From Nanoarchaeota archaeon SCGC AAA011-G17 (lineage in GTDB: Archaea; Nanobdellota; Nanobdellia; SCGC-AAA011-G17): DNA of 23,312 nt. A model generated the notes under the pieces. The model did no database searches and was not told the DNA's origin. It saw nothing but the letters and a program-made list of their open reading frames with translations. The stretch is taken from positions 1-23,312 of the forward strand of contig AQRL01000018.1 of NCBI GenBank assembly GCA_000402515.1, in the 5' to 3' direction. Below, in pieces: positions 12,704 to 19,941 of this stretch. Made by a program: the position numbers and the translations under genes. How positions within the stretch are numbered: the stretch's first letter is position 1; the number at the start of each line of letters is the position of its first letter.

Positions 12704-13163
12704 GTACATGACTCAAGAAGAAGCTTTTTTGAAATGCAAGAAAGAAGGAAAATTTATTATCACAGAAGAGATTGATTTAGAAAAAATAAAATCCACACTT
12801 AACATTGCAGAAACTGATATTGAATCTGCAAATTTTATCAAAAAAAATATTTCAAAACAAAACAGCCAGTGGAACAGCGTCTACAAATTATACTATGATG
12901 CACTGCATGAACTTGTTGAATCTTTTTTAAGGTTTGAAAAAATAAAGATAGACAATCACCAGTGCTTATTTTCTTATCTTTGCGAGAGGCATCCAGAATT
13001 AGAATTTAATTGGGATTTCTTTGAAAAGGTAAGAACCAAGAGGAATGGAATTAATTATTACGGGAGCCCTGTAAATTACAATGACTGGGAAAATGCTGAA
13101 CTTCAATTTACTCTGTATACTAAAAAATTAAAAGAAGAGATTAATAAAAAATTAAAAAAATAG
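12696..13163 (+). CDS. HEPN-like partner protein, module 3
   Basis: These 155 residues are helical, with Tyr-Lys-Leu-Tyr-Tyr-Asp-Ala-Leu-His-Glu-Leu-Val-Glu-Ser-Phe-Leu (63-78), Asp-Asn-His-Gln-Cys-Leu-Phe-Ser-Tyr-Leu, and Val-Arg-Thr-Lys-Arg116-Asn-Gly-Ile-Asn-Tyr121-Tyr-Gly. The last motif is the Arg-Asn-x3-Tyr-x-Gly form seen in many archaeal HEPN proteins, again with Tyr where toxins have His. The overall sequence is quite different from modules 1 and 2, so the three are not recent duplicates. It ends only three bases from the convergent protease gene. Confidence 0.7.
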   Translation: MPKYMTQEEAFLKCKKEGKFIITEEIDLEKIKSTLNIAETDIESANFIKKNISKQNSQWNSVYKLYYDALHELVESFLRFEKIKIDNHQCLFSYLCERHPELEFNWDFFEKVRTKRNGINYYGSPVNYNDWENAELQFTLYTKKLKEEINKKLKK

Positions 13164-13165
13164 AT

Positions 13166-14023
13166 TTATGCTGCCGGGTTTAATTTAGCTTCGTATTTTT
13201 CAATTATGTCCTGATAAACTTTGTAAACTGTATTTGATTCTATTGCAAATCCGAGGCCTTCTGCATCCTTTATCTTGAAGTTATTGATTCCAACTATCTC
13301 CCCATTAATATCAACTAAGGGACCTCCTGAATTTCCCGGGTTAATTGGAACATCTGTCTGTATATAGTAATTATTATTTGCACCCTGCCTGTGAACAGCG
13401 GAGACAATCCCCTCGGTTACTGAGAAGGACAGACCATAGGGATTACCTAAAGCTATAAGCCTCTGACCAACTAATAATTCATTTGAATTTCCGAATTTTA
13501 ATTTTGAGAAGCTGCCGTCTATTTTCAGAACAGCAACGTCTGCATCCTCATCATAGCCAATAAGCTGGGTAGCATGAACATTCTCATCATAAGTTAATAT
13601 TTGTGCTGCTGTTGCTCCCTTGATTACATGATAGTTAGTAACTATGTAGCCTGCTGAAGAGACAATTACTCCTGAACCCTGGCCAACATCTGTTCTTACA
13701 CTTACAACAGACTGAAGAACTTTCTGGATTATTGATGAGAAATCAGAGGAAGTTACCTGGATATTTGCAACCTTCTGCTCGAGTTTAGATAATTGTGTTC
13801 CTGATTCTTTTACCAAATCTGAGAGCCCTTCAAATTTTAACTGGTTCTCTCTCCTTACATCCAGGAGTTCACTTTCAAAAGTCTCTCTTTGAGATTCTAG
13901 AGTAGTATTCACAATAATTAACTGCTTGGTGTTCTGGATTGTAAAATAAGTGTTAGTTACTAGAAGTGCAACTAAAACAACTATTGAAAATGCTACAGCT
14001 GCCTGTTTATTTCTTTCGTCCAT
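13166..14023 (-). CDS. Membrane-anchored HtrA/DegP-like trypsin-family protease without PDZ domain
   Basis: The catalytic triad is complete: His132 in Thr-Asn-Tyr-His-Val-Ile, Asp162 in Asp-Ala-Asp-Val-Ala-Val-Leu, and Ser232 in Gly-Asn-Ser-Gly-Gly-Pro-Leu. A membrane helix (residues ~8-24) anchors the N-terminus, followed by a charged, probably coiled-coil stem (~40-95), which puts the protease domain outside the cell. At 285 residues it stops right after the trypsin fold; the PDZ domains of DegP are absent. The start overlaps the end of the upstream RNase P gene by 17 bases, so the two are cotranscribed. Expected role: cutting damaged extracytoplasmic proteins. Confidence 0.88.
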   Translation of the reverse strand: MDERNKQAAVAFSIVVLVALLVTNTYFTIQNTKQLIIVNTTLESQRETFESELLDVRRENQLKFEGLSDLVKESGTQLSKLEQKVANIQVTSSDFSSIIQKVLQSVVSVRTDVGQGSGVIVSSAGYIVTNYHVIKGATAAQILTYDENVHATQLIGYDEDADVAVLKIDGSFSKLKFGNSNELLVGQRLIALGNPYGLSFSVTEGIVSAVHRQGANNNYYIQTDVPINPGNSGGPLVDINGEIVGINNFKIKDAEGLGFAIESNTVYKVYQDIIEKYEAKLNPAA

Positions 14024-14303
14024 TTTTCAAGGGTATTCTTGTGTATTTTTTACAGTTTTTACAGTAAATTATTATTCTTGATTTATGAATGCGTGTTTTT
14101 GAATTTATCCCCGGCTTGAGATAGGAGTAACAGTGCTTGCAAAACTTTCTCTTGTATTTTGTAAGACGGATGTTGAACTTCATGGCTATCTTTCTTGCCA
14201 GTGAAATATAACGATTTGCTAATGCTGGAGAGTTTTTAAATGTTTCATCTGCCAGATTGAATAATTCTCCTACTTTTTCCTTTGCAAGATCCTTGTCTCT
14301 CAT
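14007..14303 (-). CDS. rnp4: Ribonuclease P protein component 4 (Rpp21/Rpr2)
   Basis: This 98-residue protein has two N-terminal helices (Arg-Tyr-Ile-Ser-Leu-Ala-Arg-Lys-Ile-Ala-Met-Lys-Phe) and a zinc ribbon with Cys55-x2-Cys58 and Cys81-x2-Cys84, the hallmark of archaeal Rpp21. The basic segment Lys-Tyr-Lys-Arg-Lys-Phe-Cys-Lys-His-Cys is typical. With the RNase P RNA and Rpp29 it helps trim the 5' leaders of tRNAs. It is one of the clearest archaeal (not bacterial) markers in the window. It heads an operon with the protease gene and is divergent from the large surface-protein gene. Confidence 0.9.
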   Translation of the reverse strand: MRDKDLAKEKVGELFNLADETFKNSPALANRYISLARKIAMKFNIRLTKYKRKFCKHCYSYLKPGINSKTRIHKSRIIIYCKNCKKYTRIPLKNGRKK

Positions 14304-14382
14304 AAAGGGAATATATATTTTAGAGTTAATAAGTTTTATCTTTTAGGAAAATATTTAAACGTTTGAAGTCTTTATTATTGAT

Positions 14383-16482
14383 ATGAAAAAAGAGGATTTA
14401 TGGAAAGCTAGCATTTTTGCTGCTATTGCTATCTTGTTTTTATTGGCGTTTATGTTTTTAAAACCAGAGATTACTGGTTTTGCTGTTTTTTCTCCTGGAT
14501 ATTATAACTGGACTTTTGAGAGTGATAATTATGTTTATGATAGTAGTTTGATATTAATTGAAAATAACTCTGCCAGACTAAAATTACAAACCCAAGAGTA
14601 CAGCTGGACAACAAGCAATTCAACTGAAATCTATATAGAGAATGGATATTATGATTATGACAACAAAACTTCAGAAGTAATAAACATTGACAGTAATAAT
14701 TATGTTGTTTCTGCCAATAAGATATTTGACATTGCTTTTGGAGACTTTTTGGACAATAATGATGTTATAACCATGCATACAAAATCAAGCAGTGCAAATA
14801 ATATAAAATTGTGCAAAGCAAGCGAGGTTTGCAATGAAAATAATTACGGGAGTGTTGATTATAACGGGAGTGAGGGGGAGTTCAGCATTACAATATCAAA
14901 TTTAGAGCACTCGAGCAAATCATTCAGCATTATAACAAACGGCAGCACTAAAATTGATTTTATAAGCTCAACCAAGGGAAATATTATAAATGCACAATAT
15001 GACCCAAATGATAAAACCTCCAAGCTGACTTCTGTTGATAATGATGACCTTGATGTTGCCAAAAAGAAGATGTTTAATGTGATTTTCGGAGAAGGGCTGC
15101 AGAATAATGATATAATAAGCCTGTATCTGGATAATGAGGGAGAGACTAATATTTATTTATGCTGGGCTGGTGATTTTTGTGAGAGTAATTATGGAAGCAT
15201 GCACTTTCCCAATATCCAAGGATGGTATAATATTACAATAAGCAATTTACCTTCATCAACAAGCAGATTAGCTATTTTAACTGATGACAAATTTGATGTG
15301 GATTATATCAAAGTAATCAGGGAATGGGAAGAGGAAAATACCGGCATCAATTTAACTTATCCTGATAGTGCAAGCTTAGAAACCCAAACATTTGAACTGC
15401 CGACTATCAACCAGCTAAATTTATTTTCAAAGAATGATGAATTAAAAGGACAGAGCATTAAATATTATTATTACAATGAAAACTGGATAGAGATTCCTTC
15501 TAATGGTAGTTTACCTGAGCTAGAGCAGATTAAATTAAAGGCTGAATTTTTCAGCAACAAGACAGAAACACCTATCTTGCACAACATGGTTTTGAGCTAT
15601 GATTTCTGCAGTGAGAATTGGGAATGCAGTGAATGGGATGCGTGCCAGGAGAATGGGGCCAGGATAAGAGAGTGTACAGACAAGAACCAGTGCGGGAGCT
15701 TTGTGAATAAGCCAAATGAGATAGATGGTTGTGATTATTTCCCTGGCTATTATGAAATTAATGAGAGCAAATTAATCTCTATTGGGAAGGATAATATTAC
15801 TGTGATAAATGCAGGCGGGGTTGTTATTGATTTGATTACTAATGATAATATTGTTGGATCTAATTTTGAGATTGAAAAGAATTTGAACTTAACAGAGGCT
15901 AGCGGAAAGAAAATGGTAAGCAACGTGAATATCAGCATAGATGGAATTAATGAGAAACTGGAATCAGGAATTATAAGGCTTTATTACACTGACGAGTATT
16001 TAGCTGAAAACAATATCAATGAGGACAGCTTAAAGATTTACTATTATGGAGAAAATTGGGAGGAATTAAATTCAACTGTCAATAAAGAGGAGAATTATGT
16101 CTATGCAAATGCCGAGCACTTCAGTGTTTATGGCATTTTGGGAGAGGTAAAAAGTGAGAGTTCTCCAAGCAGTTCTGGTAGTTCTGGCGGTTCATCTGGT
16201 GGCCATAGTTCAACAAGCAGTGTGATTGTCAATCAACAAATGCCCACAGAAATAAAAGAAACAACAAAAGAGATTCCAAAAGAGATAATTAATGGAAATG
16301 TTGAAACAAATGCTGAGAAAAATAGTGCTGAAGAAATAAGTGGAAATACTTTTGATAGTTTGACTGTGCTGGTTGTTTATAATGCGAAAAAGGCACCAGT
16401 AAGTGTACCTATTGGAATAGGTCTTTTAGTATTAATGATTATTTTCTTTTTAAGGGTTGCAAAATTCAATAGAAAAAAATAA
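14383..16482 (+). CDS. Large cell-surface protein with repeated domains and two membrane segments
   Basis: The 699-residue protein has an N-terminal membrane helix (~10-27) followed by Glu-Ile-Thr-Gly-Phe-Ala-Val-Phe, a junction I associate with Woesearchaeal surface proteins. Two copies of an ~82-residue beta domain lie at about 113-194 and 229-313; both contain Phe-x3-Phe-Gly, Asn-Asn-Asp, a Cys pair, Asn-Tyr-Gly-Ser and Ile-Ser-Asn-Leu. A Cys-rich thrombospondin-like stretch (Trp-Glu-Cys-Ser-Glu-Trp, ~408-450), an Ile/Val-rich domain ending in a Tyr-Tyr-Thr-Asp-Glu pattern (~545-590), a Ser/Gly linker (~594-615) and a C-terminal membrane helix (~672-690) with a basic tail follow. Many Asn-x-Ser/Thr sites would allow N-glycosylation. 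Substrate or partner unknown. Confidence 0.75.
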   Translation: MKKEDLWKASIFAAIAILFLLAFMFLKPEITGFAVFSPGYYNWTFESDNYVYDSSLILIENNSARLKLQTQEYSWTTSNSTEIYIENGYYDYDNKTSEVINIDSNNYVVSANKIFDIAFGDFLDNNDVITMHTKSSSANNIKLCKASEVCNENNYGSVDYNGSEGEFSITISNLEHSSKSFSIITNGSTKIDFISSTKGNIINAQYDPNDKTSKLTSVDNDDLDVAKKKMFNVIFGEGLQNNDIISLYLDNEGETNIYLCWAGDFCESNYGSMHFPNIQGWYNITISNLPSSTSRLAILTDDKFDVDYIKVIREWEEENTGINLTYPDSASLETQTFELPTINQLNLFSKNDELKGQSIKYYYYNENWIEIPSNGSLPELEQIKLKAEFFSNKTETPILHNMVLSYDFCSENWECSEWDACQENGARIRECTDKNQCGSFVNKPNEIDGCDYFPGYYEINESKLISIGKDNITVINAGGVVIDLITNDNIVGSNFEIEKNLNLTEASGKKMVSNVNISIDGINEKLESGIIRLYYTDEYLAENNINEDSLKIYYYGENWEELNSTVNKEENYVYANAEHFSVYGILGEVKSESSPSSSGSSGGSSGGHSSTSSVIVNQQMPTEIKETTKEIPKEIINGNVETNAEKNSAEEISGNTFDSLTVLVVYNAKKAPVSVPIGIGLLVLMIIFFLRVAKFNRKK

Positions 16483-16485
16483 AGA
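16471..16485 (-). terminator. T-rich terminator after 5S rRNA
   Basis: Read on the minus strand, the 3' end of the 5S gene is followed at once by TCTTTATTTTTTCT, an oligo-T signal of the kind that ends archaeal transcripts. It overlaps the last codons of the convergent surface-protein gene. Confidence 0.5.
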
Positions 16486-16603
16486 GATAAACAGCATCTA
16501 AAAATTCCCGTACATAAGTACAGTACCGTAATAGACGTTGCCCTGTTTAACTTCTAGGTTCGAAAAGAGTCTAGGTGGAACCAGAGCACTATGGCCGTTT
16601 ATC
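16486..16603 (-). rRNA. rrf: 5S ribosomal RNA
   Basis: On the minus strand the sequence has the 5S landmarks: GGCCATAGTG near the 5' end, TCGAACCTAGAAGTTAA in the middle (the conserved CGAAC...GAAGUUAA of loops B/C) and ACGGGAA in the 3' domain. The two ends pair in a 10-bp helix I (GATAAACGGC with GCTGTTTATC, one G-U), which fixes the length at 118 nt, the normal size. It is a stand-alone gene, away from any 16S/23S in the window. TTTATAAA on the minus strand at 16626-16633 is centred 27 bases before base 16603, exactly the archaeal TATA position, and the T-run after the gene would stop transcription. Confidence 0.93.
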
Positions 16604-16625
16604 AGAAATTGGTATAAAAAATGAG

Positions 16626-16635
16626 TTTATAAAGC
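16626..16635 (-). promoter_or_regulatory. TATA box of the 5S rRNA gene
   Basis: On the minus strand AGCTTTATAAA gives a purine-containing BRE followed by a TATA box centred 27 bases upstream of the inferred 5S 5' end. The spacing is as expected for TBP/TFB-dependent initiation, which supports both the 5S boundary and the archaeal origin. Confidence 0.7.
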
Positions 16636-16649
16636 TTACTTTTTGTTTT

Positions 16650-17147
16650 TTATTCCGATGGCAAACTTAGATATTTATTTAGTTCAAATTCTTCTTTTCT
16701 TAAAAAATTAATTCTTTCTATTTGTATTTGTGCATTATTAGAAATTTTTATATTAGGTAACGTAATAACAGAGTCAAATATAGTTAAAATACTATCAGAA
16801 TCATGAGTATGTTTCATATCTATAAAAAGATTTTCTGGTTTTCCATTTAAGTTAGATAATATAACATATTTCAGCGTTATTTTAAAAATAGGACTTAATA
16901 TATTTGAAAAATAATCATAACCAAATTCAATGGTCGAAGGTGAAATTTCTCCATTTTTTGTTTTTGAAAAATTTTCTCCCAGATAATGCCTGTCAAGTAG
17001 ATTTTCCAAACTGATTAATGATGATTTTGCTGATTCAATTAGCTCTTCTTTTGAGTTTACCTCTAATAAAACATCAAATTTATAATTCATGAATTCAAAT
17101 TTTTTATCCTTTATGATATAATTAAACATTAACGATGATAATTTCAT
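16650..17147 (-). CDS. Hypothetical protein, 165 residues
   Basis: I do not recognise this protein. It has no signal peptide or membrane helix. A Cys-free sequence of alternating beta strands (Phe-Lys-Ile-Thr-Leu-Lys-Tyr-Val-Ile-Leu, Leu-Phe-Ile-Asp-Met-Lys, Ala-Gln-Ile-Gln-Ile-Glu-Arg-Ile) and one amphipathic helix (residues ~34-54) suggests a compact alpha/beta fold. His-Thr-His (113-115) and the nearby Asp116/Asp118 are the only possible metal-site residues. TTTATAAATT ~27 bases before the ATG gives a leaderless start. It lies between dacZ and the 5S gene, same strand, with its own promoter. Confidence 0.55.
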   Translation of the reverse strand: MKLSSLMFNYIIKDKKFEFMNYKFDVLLEVNSKEELIESAKSSLISLENLLDRHYLGENFSKTKNGEISPSTIEFGYDYFSNILSPIFKITLKYVILSNLNGKPENLFIDMKHTHDSDSILTIFDSVITLPNIKISNNAQIQIERINFLRKEEFELNKYLSLPSE

Positions 17148-17199
17148 ATAAATGTTGTTACTATATAATTTATAAATTTATTCTTTTATTTAAAATTAT

Positions 17200-18030
17200 T
17201 TACAGCTTCAGAATAACTCTTCCATCTTTAAAGATAGATATTCTTCCTCCTGAGGCTGAAACAACAACGGCAATTGATTTTGTTCTTGCTGTAAGTGTTG
17301 CACAATTCCTGTGTTTTGTTCCATAGCCTGGAAGAGTTATCCCTTTTGTGTCTATATCTATGTAAGTGCCAACGGACATTATTGTTCCTGCCTTGTTTAT
17401 GACAAAAACCCCGTCCAGCTGGGCAAATTCTTTTATTGTCTCTTTTATCAGCGGGTCTGTAATATTTCTTGATTCCTCTGGATAGCCTGAAAATGGATTG
17501 ATAATCAGCTGTTTTGTAAATGGGAAAACTTCTTCTTTATCCCCTATAATAAAACCGGTGCTTAATTTTTTTCCTTCTCTGCCCTCTTTTACTATTTCCA
17601 AGGCAACATCTATTACTGCCTCAAGAACTGCCGGGGGGATATATTCTGCAATATTATGTGAGGATAAATCAAATAATATTTTGTCAACATCAAATATGAA
17701 GATTAAGCCCTTGTAACCAAGACCCATATTTTCATTTACAACACAGACAATCTTGTCATTTTTTTTAACAAAATCCCTTGAAATTGCTTCCATAACAATC
17801 TCCTTCAATGGGAATACAGAGGCATCTTTTGATTTTTTTATCCTGCCTATATAAGAATTTCTCAGAAACCCCTTGGGATTCCTCCTAAACACAGAAACAG
17901 AGGCTTTAATTGACGGGTCTGTAAAGTCTGTATTAACCTCTTCCTTTCTTTCTACTGAGATAATTACATCTGCTTCAATATCTTTTGCCAACTTTGCTGC
18001 TGCAGTCCCTATTCTTTCTTCTATTGTCAT
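17200..18030 (-). CDS. dacZ: Diadenylate cyclase DacZ (c-di-AMP synthase)
   Basis: The C-terminal DAC domain (~160-276) has Leu-Asp-Gly206-208-Val-Phe-Val (the DGA motif with Val for Ala) and Gly-Tyr-Gly-Thr-Lys-His-Arg-Asn (235-242, the RHR motif with Lys first), followed by Ala-Val-Val-Val-Ser-Ala-Ser-Gly-Gly. The N-terminal ~130 residues are the extra alpha/beta domain found in archaeal DacZ and absent from bacterial DisA/CdaA. It joins two ATP into cyclic di-AMP, a messenger linked to potassium and osmotic balance. At 276 residues it is full size. ACTATAAATAA ~30 bases upstream is its TATA box, so it is transcribed apart from the sigma-like gene 61 bases upstream. Confidence 0.88.
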   Translation of the reverse strand: MTIEERIGTAAAKLAKDIEADVIISVERKEEVNTDFTDPSIKASVSVFRRNPKGFLRNSYIGRIKKSKDASVFPLKEIVMEAISRDFVKKNDKIVCVVNENMGLGYKGLIFIFDVDKILFDLSSHNIAEYIPPAVLEAVIDVALEIVKEGREGKKLSTGFIIGDKEEVFPFTKQLIINPFSGYPEESRNITDPLIKETIKEFAQLDGVFVINKAGTIMSVGTYIDIDTKGITLPGYGTKHRNCATLTARTKSIAVVVSASGGRISIFKDGRVILKL

Positions 18031-18091
18031 CTTTATTGTGAAAAATACAGGGATTATTTATAGTTTATTGTTTAAGAACATATTCTTTTTT

Positions 18092-19876
18092 TTAAACAGT
18101 TATTCCGAGTATTTCCAGCTTCTTTCTTAGTTGGTTTATGGCTTTTTCTTCCTTCTGCCTGATATTTTCTCTGCCTGTTCCAAATAATTTTCCTATTTTC
18201 TCAAGAGTCATTGGATTTACCTCTTCATTGGAATTTTCTGGACAAAAACCATGACGCAATCTAATTATTTTTGCATATGTTCCTTTCAGTTCAGAAACAG
18301 CTTCCCTTATTTGTTCATATTTTTCTGATTCTGTAATTTCTTCTAAATGATTTATACATTCTTTGTCTGGTATAATATCCCCTAATTTTATATCATCACA
18401 AGTAAAACTGTCTAAAGATGTCGGTTCTTTCATTATTAGTTTTATCTTTCTTATATCTTCTGGTGTTAGTTTTGTTTCCCTTATTATTTCTTCATCTGTA
18501 GGCCTATAGCCCTTTTTCATTAATGTGTTATATTCAAATTTGGAATATTTTATCATTTTATCTACCATTATTCGAGAAGGGGTTATTGTTCTTGCTGAAC
18601 CATTTGAGTTAATAATTATTTCATTTTTTATAACCCACTTTGCATATTTTATAAATTTAGTATAAAAACTCGCATTGTGTGATGCACGTATAAGACCCAT
18701 AATTGCCCATTGTATTACATCTTCTTTTGATGTATTTTTACTTTGTTCAAGCCAGTTAGAATTATCATAAAAACTATTTCCCATCTCAATGGCAATGCCA
18801 AGAAAAAGATATACTATTTTCTTCCTTTCTTTTGTTATCTCTTCTTGGTATTTTTTTAGTTCTATTCCCTCATTTAATAATACATCTATTGTTTTATTCG
18901 GCTCAATCTTCTTTATGCAGTTATCAATTTTTATTCTAAGATCTGCTGGGACTTCTTTATCTTGTTTATGGTAGCTTTGTTCTTCTTCTGCTAATTCCAA
19001 TAAAGAATCATATTCAGCAAATATTTCCTTTGTTAGTCTATTTATTGGGATAGGACTAAAATTATTAATAAGATATTCAGCCAATGCCAAAGATAAAGAA
19101 TTTAATTCTGTTTTTTCCTCTAAATTTTTCTTTGCTGAATTAATTTTTTCAAAGTAAGTATCAATATTTTCTTTAAATAATTTTACATTTTTAACTATTA
19201 TTTCTTTTGCTTCGTCCTTTCTCCCTTCATAATTTCTTAATATATTTCTAATTCCATTTCTTTCAGTAATATAATCAAAATGTTTATTAAAAAAAAGATA
19301 ACATATCTGATTTTCAGCTAAAGTTCTGTAAATACCAATTTTTGCAATTTCAATCTTTTCAAAAACTTCATTTTTTTCCTTTTCAATCTTTTTTTTCAAT
19401 TCTTCTCTTTCTTTTTTTGGCAAGGTTTTTAATAAGCCTACATCATAGGGATTTTTTTTTAATCCATCAAAATAAATATTTGAAAAGTCTGTATCTTCTT
19501 CACTCTTTTTCTCCTCCACTTTTTTTTCTGTAGTTACTTCTTCCGTAGTCTCTTTTTTTTCCTCCGACGGTGTATAAGTATAATACTCTGCTGTTCCATG
19601 GTTTATTTTGAAATCTCCAAGCATAAATCTTAGACTATTAACATCATTTGTGAAGTTCTGGATAATTTTTTCCTGATCCGAATTGCCAGAATAAACAGTA
19701 TGCACCAAATCTTCCAGTCTTAACAGAATATTTTTCCCATTTGGAGAGTGATGATTATTACCATAACCCCACATTAATAAGTTAATTTCTTGTAAGAATT
19801 TCTCTCTAAACCCATAGGTACCAAGTGCGTCAATAGTGGTCCTTTTTAGTATTTTATATGCCTTTTCTTTTTCCAT
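18092..19876 (-). CDS. Sigma-70-like protein (bacterial primary sigma factor homologue) in an archaeon
   Basis: Residues ~345-594 follow E. coli sigma-70 region by region. Region 2.1: Ile-Thr-Lys-Glu-Arg-Lys-Lys-Ile-Val-Tyr. Region 2.2: Ile-Met-Gly-Leu-Ile-Arg-Ala. Region 2.3: Tyr411-Ala-Lys-Trp414, matching Tyr430/Trp433, with Val415 for Trp434. Region 3.0: Ala-Arg-Thr-Ile-Thr...Met-Val-Asp-Lys-Met. Region 3.1: Arg-Pro-Thr-Asp-Glu-Glu-Ile and Ile-Arg-Lys-Ile...Lys-Glu-Pro-Thr-Ser. Region 3.2 finger: Asp-Asp-Ile-Lys-Leu-Gly-Asp. Region 4.2: Thr-Leu-Glu-Lys-Ile-Gly, then Arg569-Glu-x-Ile-Arg573-Gln574, keeping the -35 contacts. The first ~340 residues are unknown, with an acidic/basic linker at ~104-130. 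Two overlapping TATA boxes (19904-19921) precede the ATG. Binding to archaeal RNA polymerase is unproven. Confidence 0.85.
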   Translation of the reverse strand: MEKEKAYKILKRTTIDALGTYGFREKFLQEINLLMWGYGNNHHSPNGKNILLRLEDLVHTVYSGNSDQEKIIQNFTNDVNSLRFMLGDFKINHGTAEYYTYTPSEEKKETTEEVTTEKKVEEKKSEEDTDFSNIYFDGLKKNPYDVGLLKTLPKKEREELKKKIEKEKNEVFEKIEIAKIGIYRTLAENQICYLFFNKHFDYITERNGIRNILRNYEGRKDEAKEIIVKNVKLFKENIDTYFEKINSAKKNLEEKTELNSLSLALAEYLINNFSPIPINRLTKEIFAEYDSLLELAEEEQSYHKQDKEVPADLRIKIDNCIKKIEPNKTIDVLLNEGIELKKYQEEITKERKKIVYLFLGIAIEMGNSFYDNSNWLEQSKNTSKEDVIQWAIMGLIRASHNASFYTKFIKYAKWVIKNEIIINSNGSARTITPSRIMVDKMIKYSKFEYNTLMKKGYRPTDEEIIRETKLTPEDIRKIKLIMKEPTSLDSFTCDDIKLGDIIPDKECINHLEEITESEKYEQIREAVSELKGTYAKIIRLRHGFCPENSNEEVNPMTLEKIGKLFGTGRENIRQKEEKAINQLRKKLEILGITV

Positions 19877-19902
19877 CGTAGGGAATCAAATCAAGATAGT
19901 TA

Positions 19903-19921
19903 GTTTATAAATATTTATAAA
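19903..19921 (-). promoter_or_regulatory. Double TATA box of the sigma-like gene
   Basis: On the minus strand TTTATAAATATTTATAAA contains two overlapping TATA boxes; the nearer is ~30 bases from the ATG at 19876. The gene is thus read from an archaeal-type promoter with a very short or no leader. Confidence 0.55.
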
Positions 19922-19941
19922 TAGAAATATAATCTTTTTGG

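Noticed and set aside
16545-16575. GGTTCGAA like a tRNA T-loop on the plus strand
   Set aside because: No acceptor or anticodon stem fits; on the other strand the region is a complete 5S rRNA.
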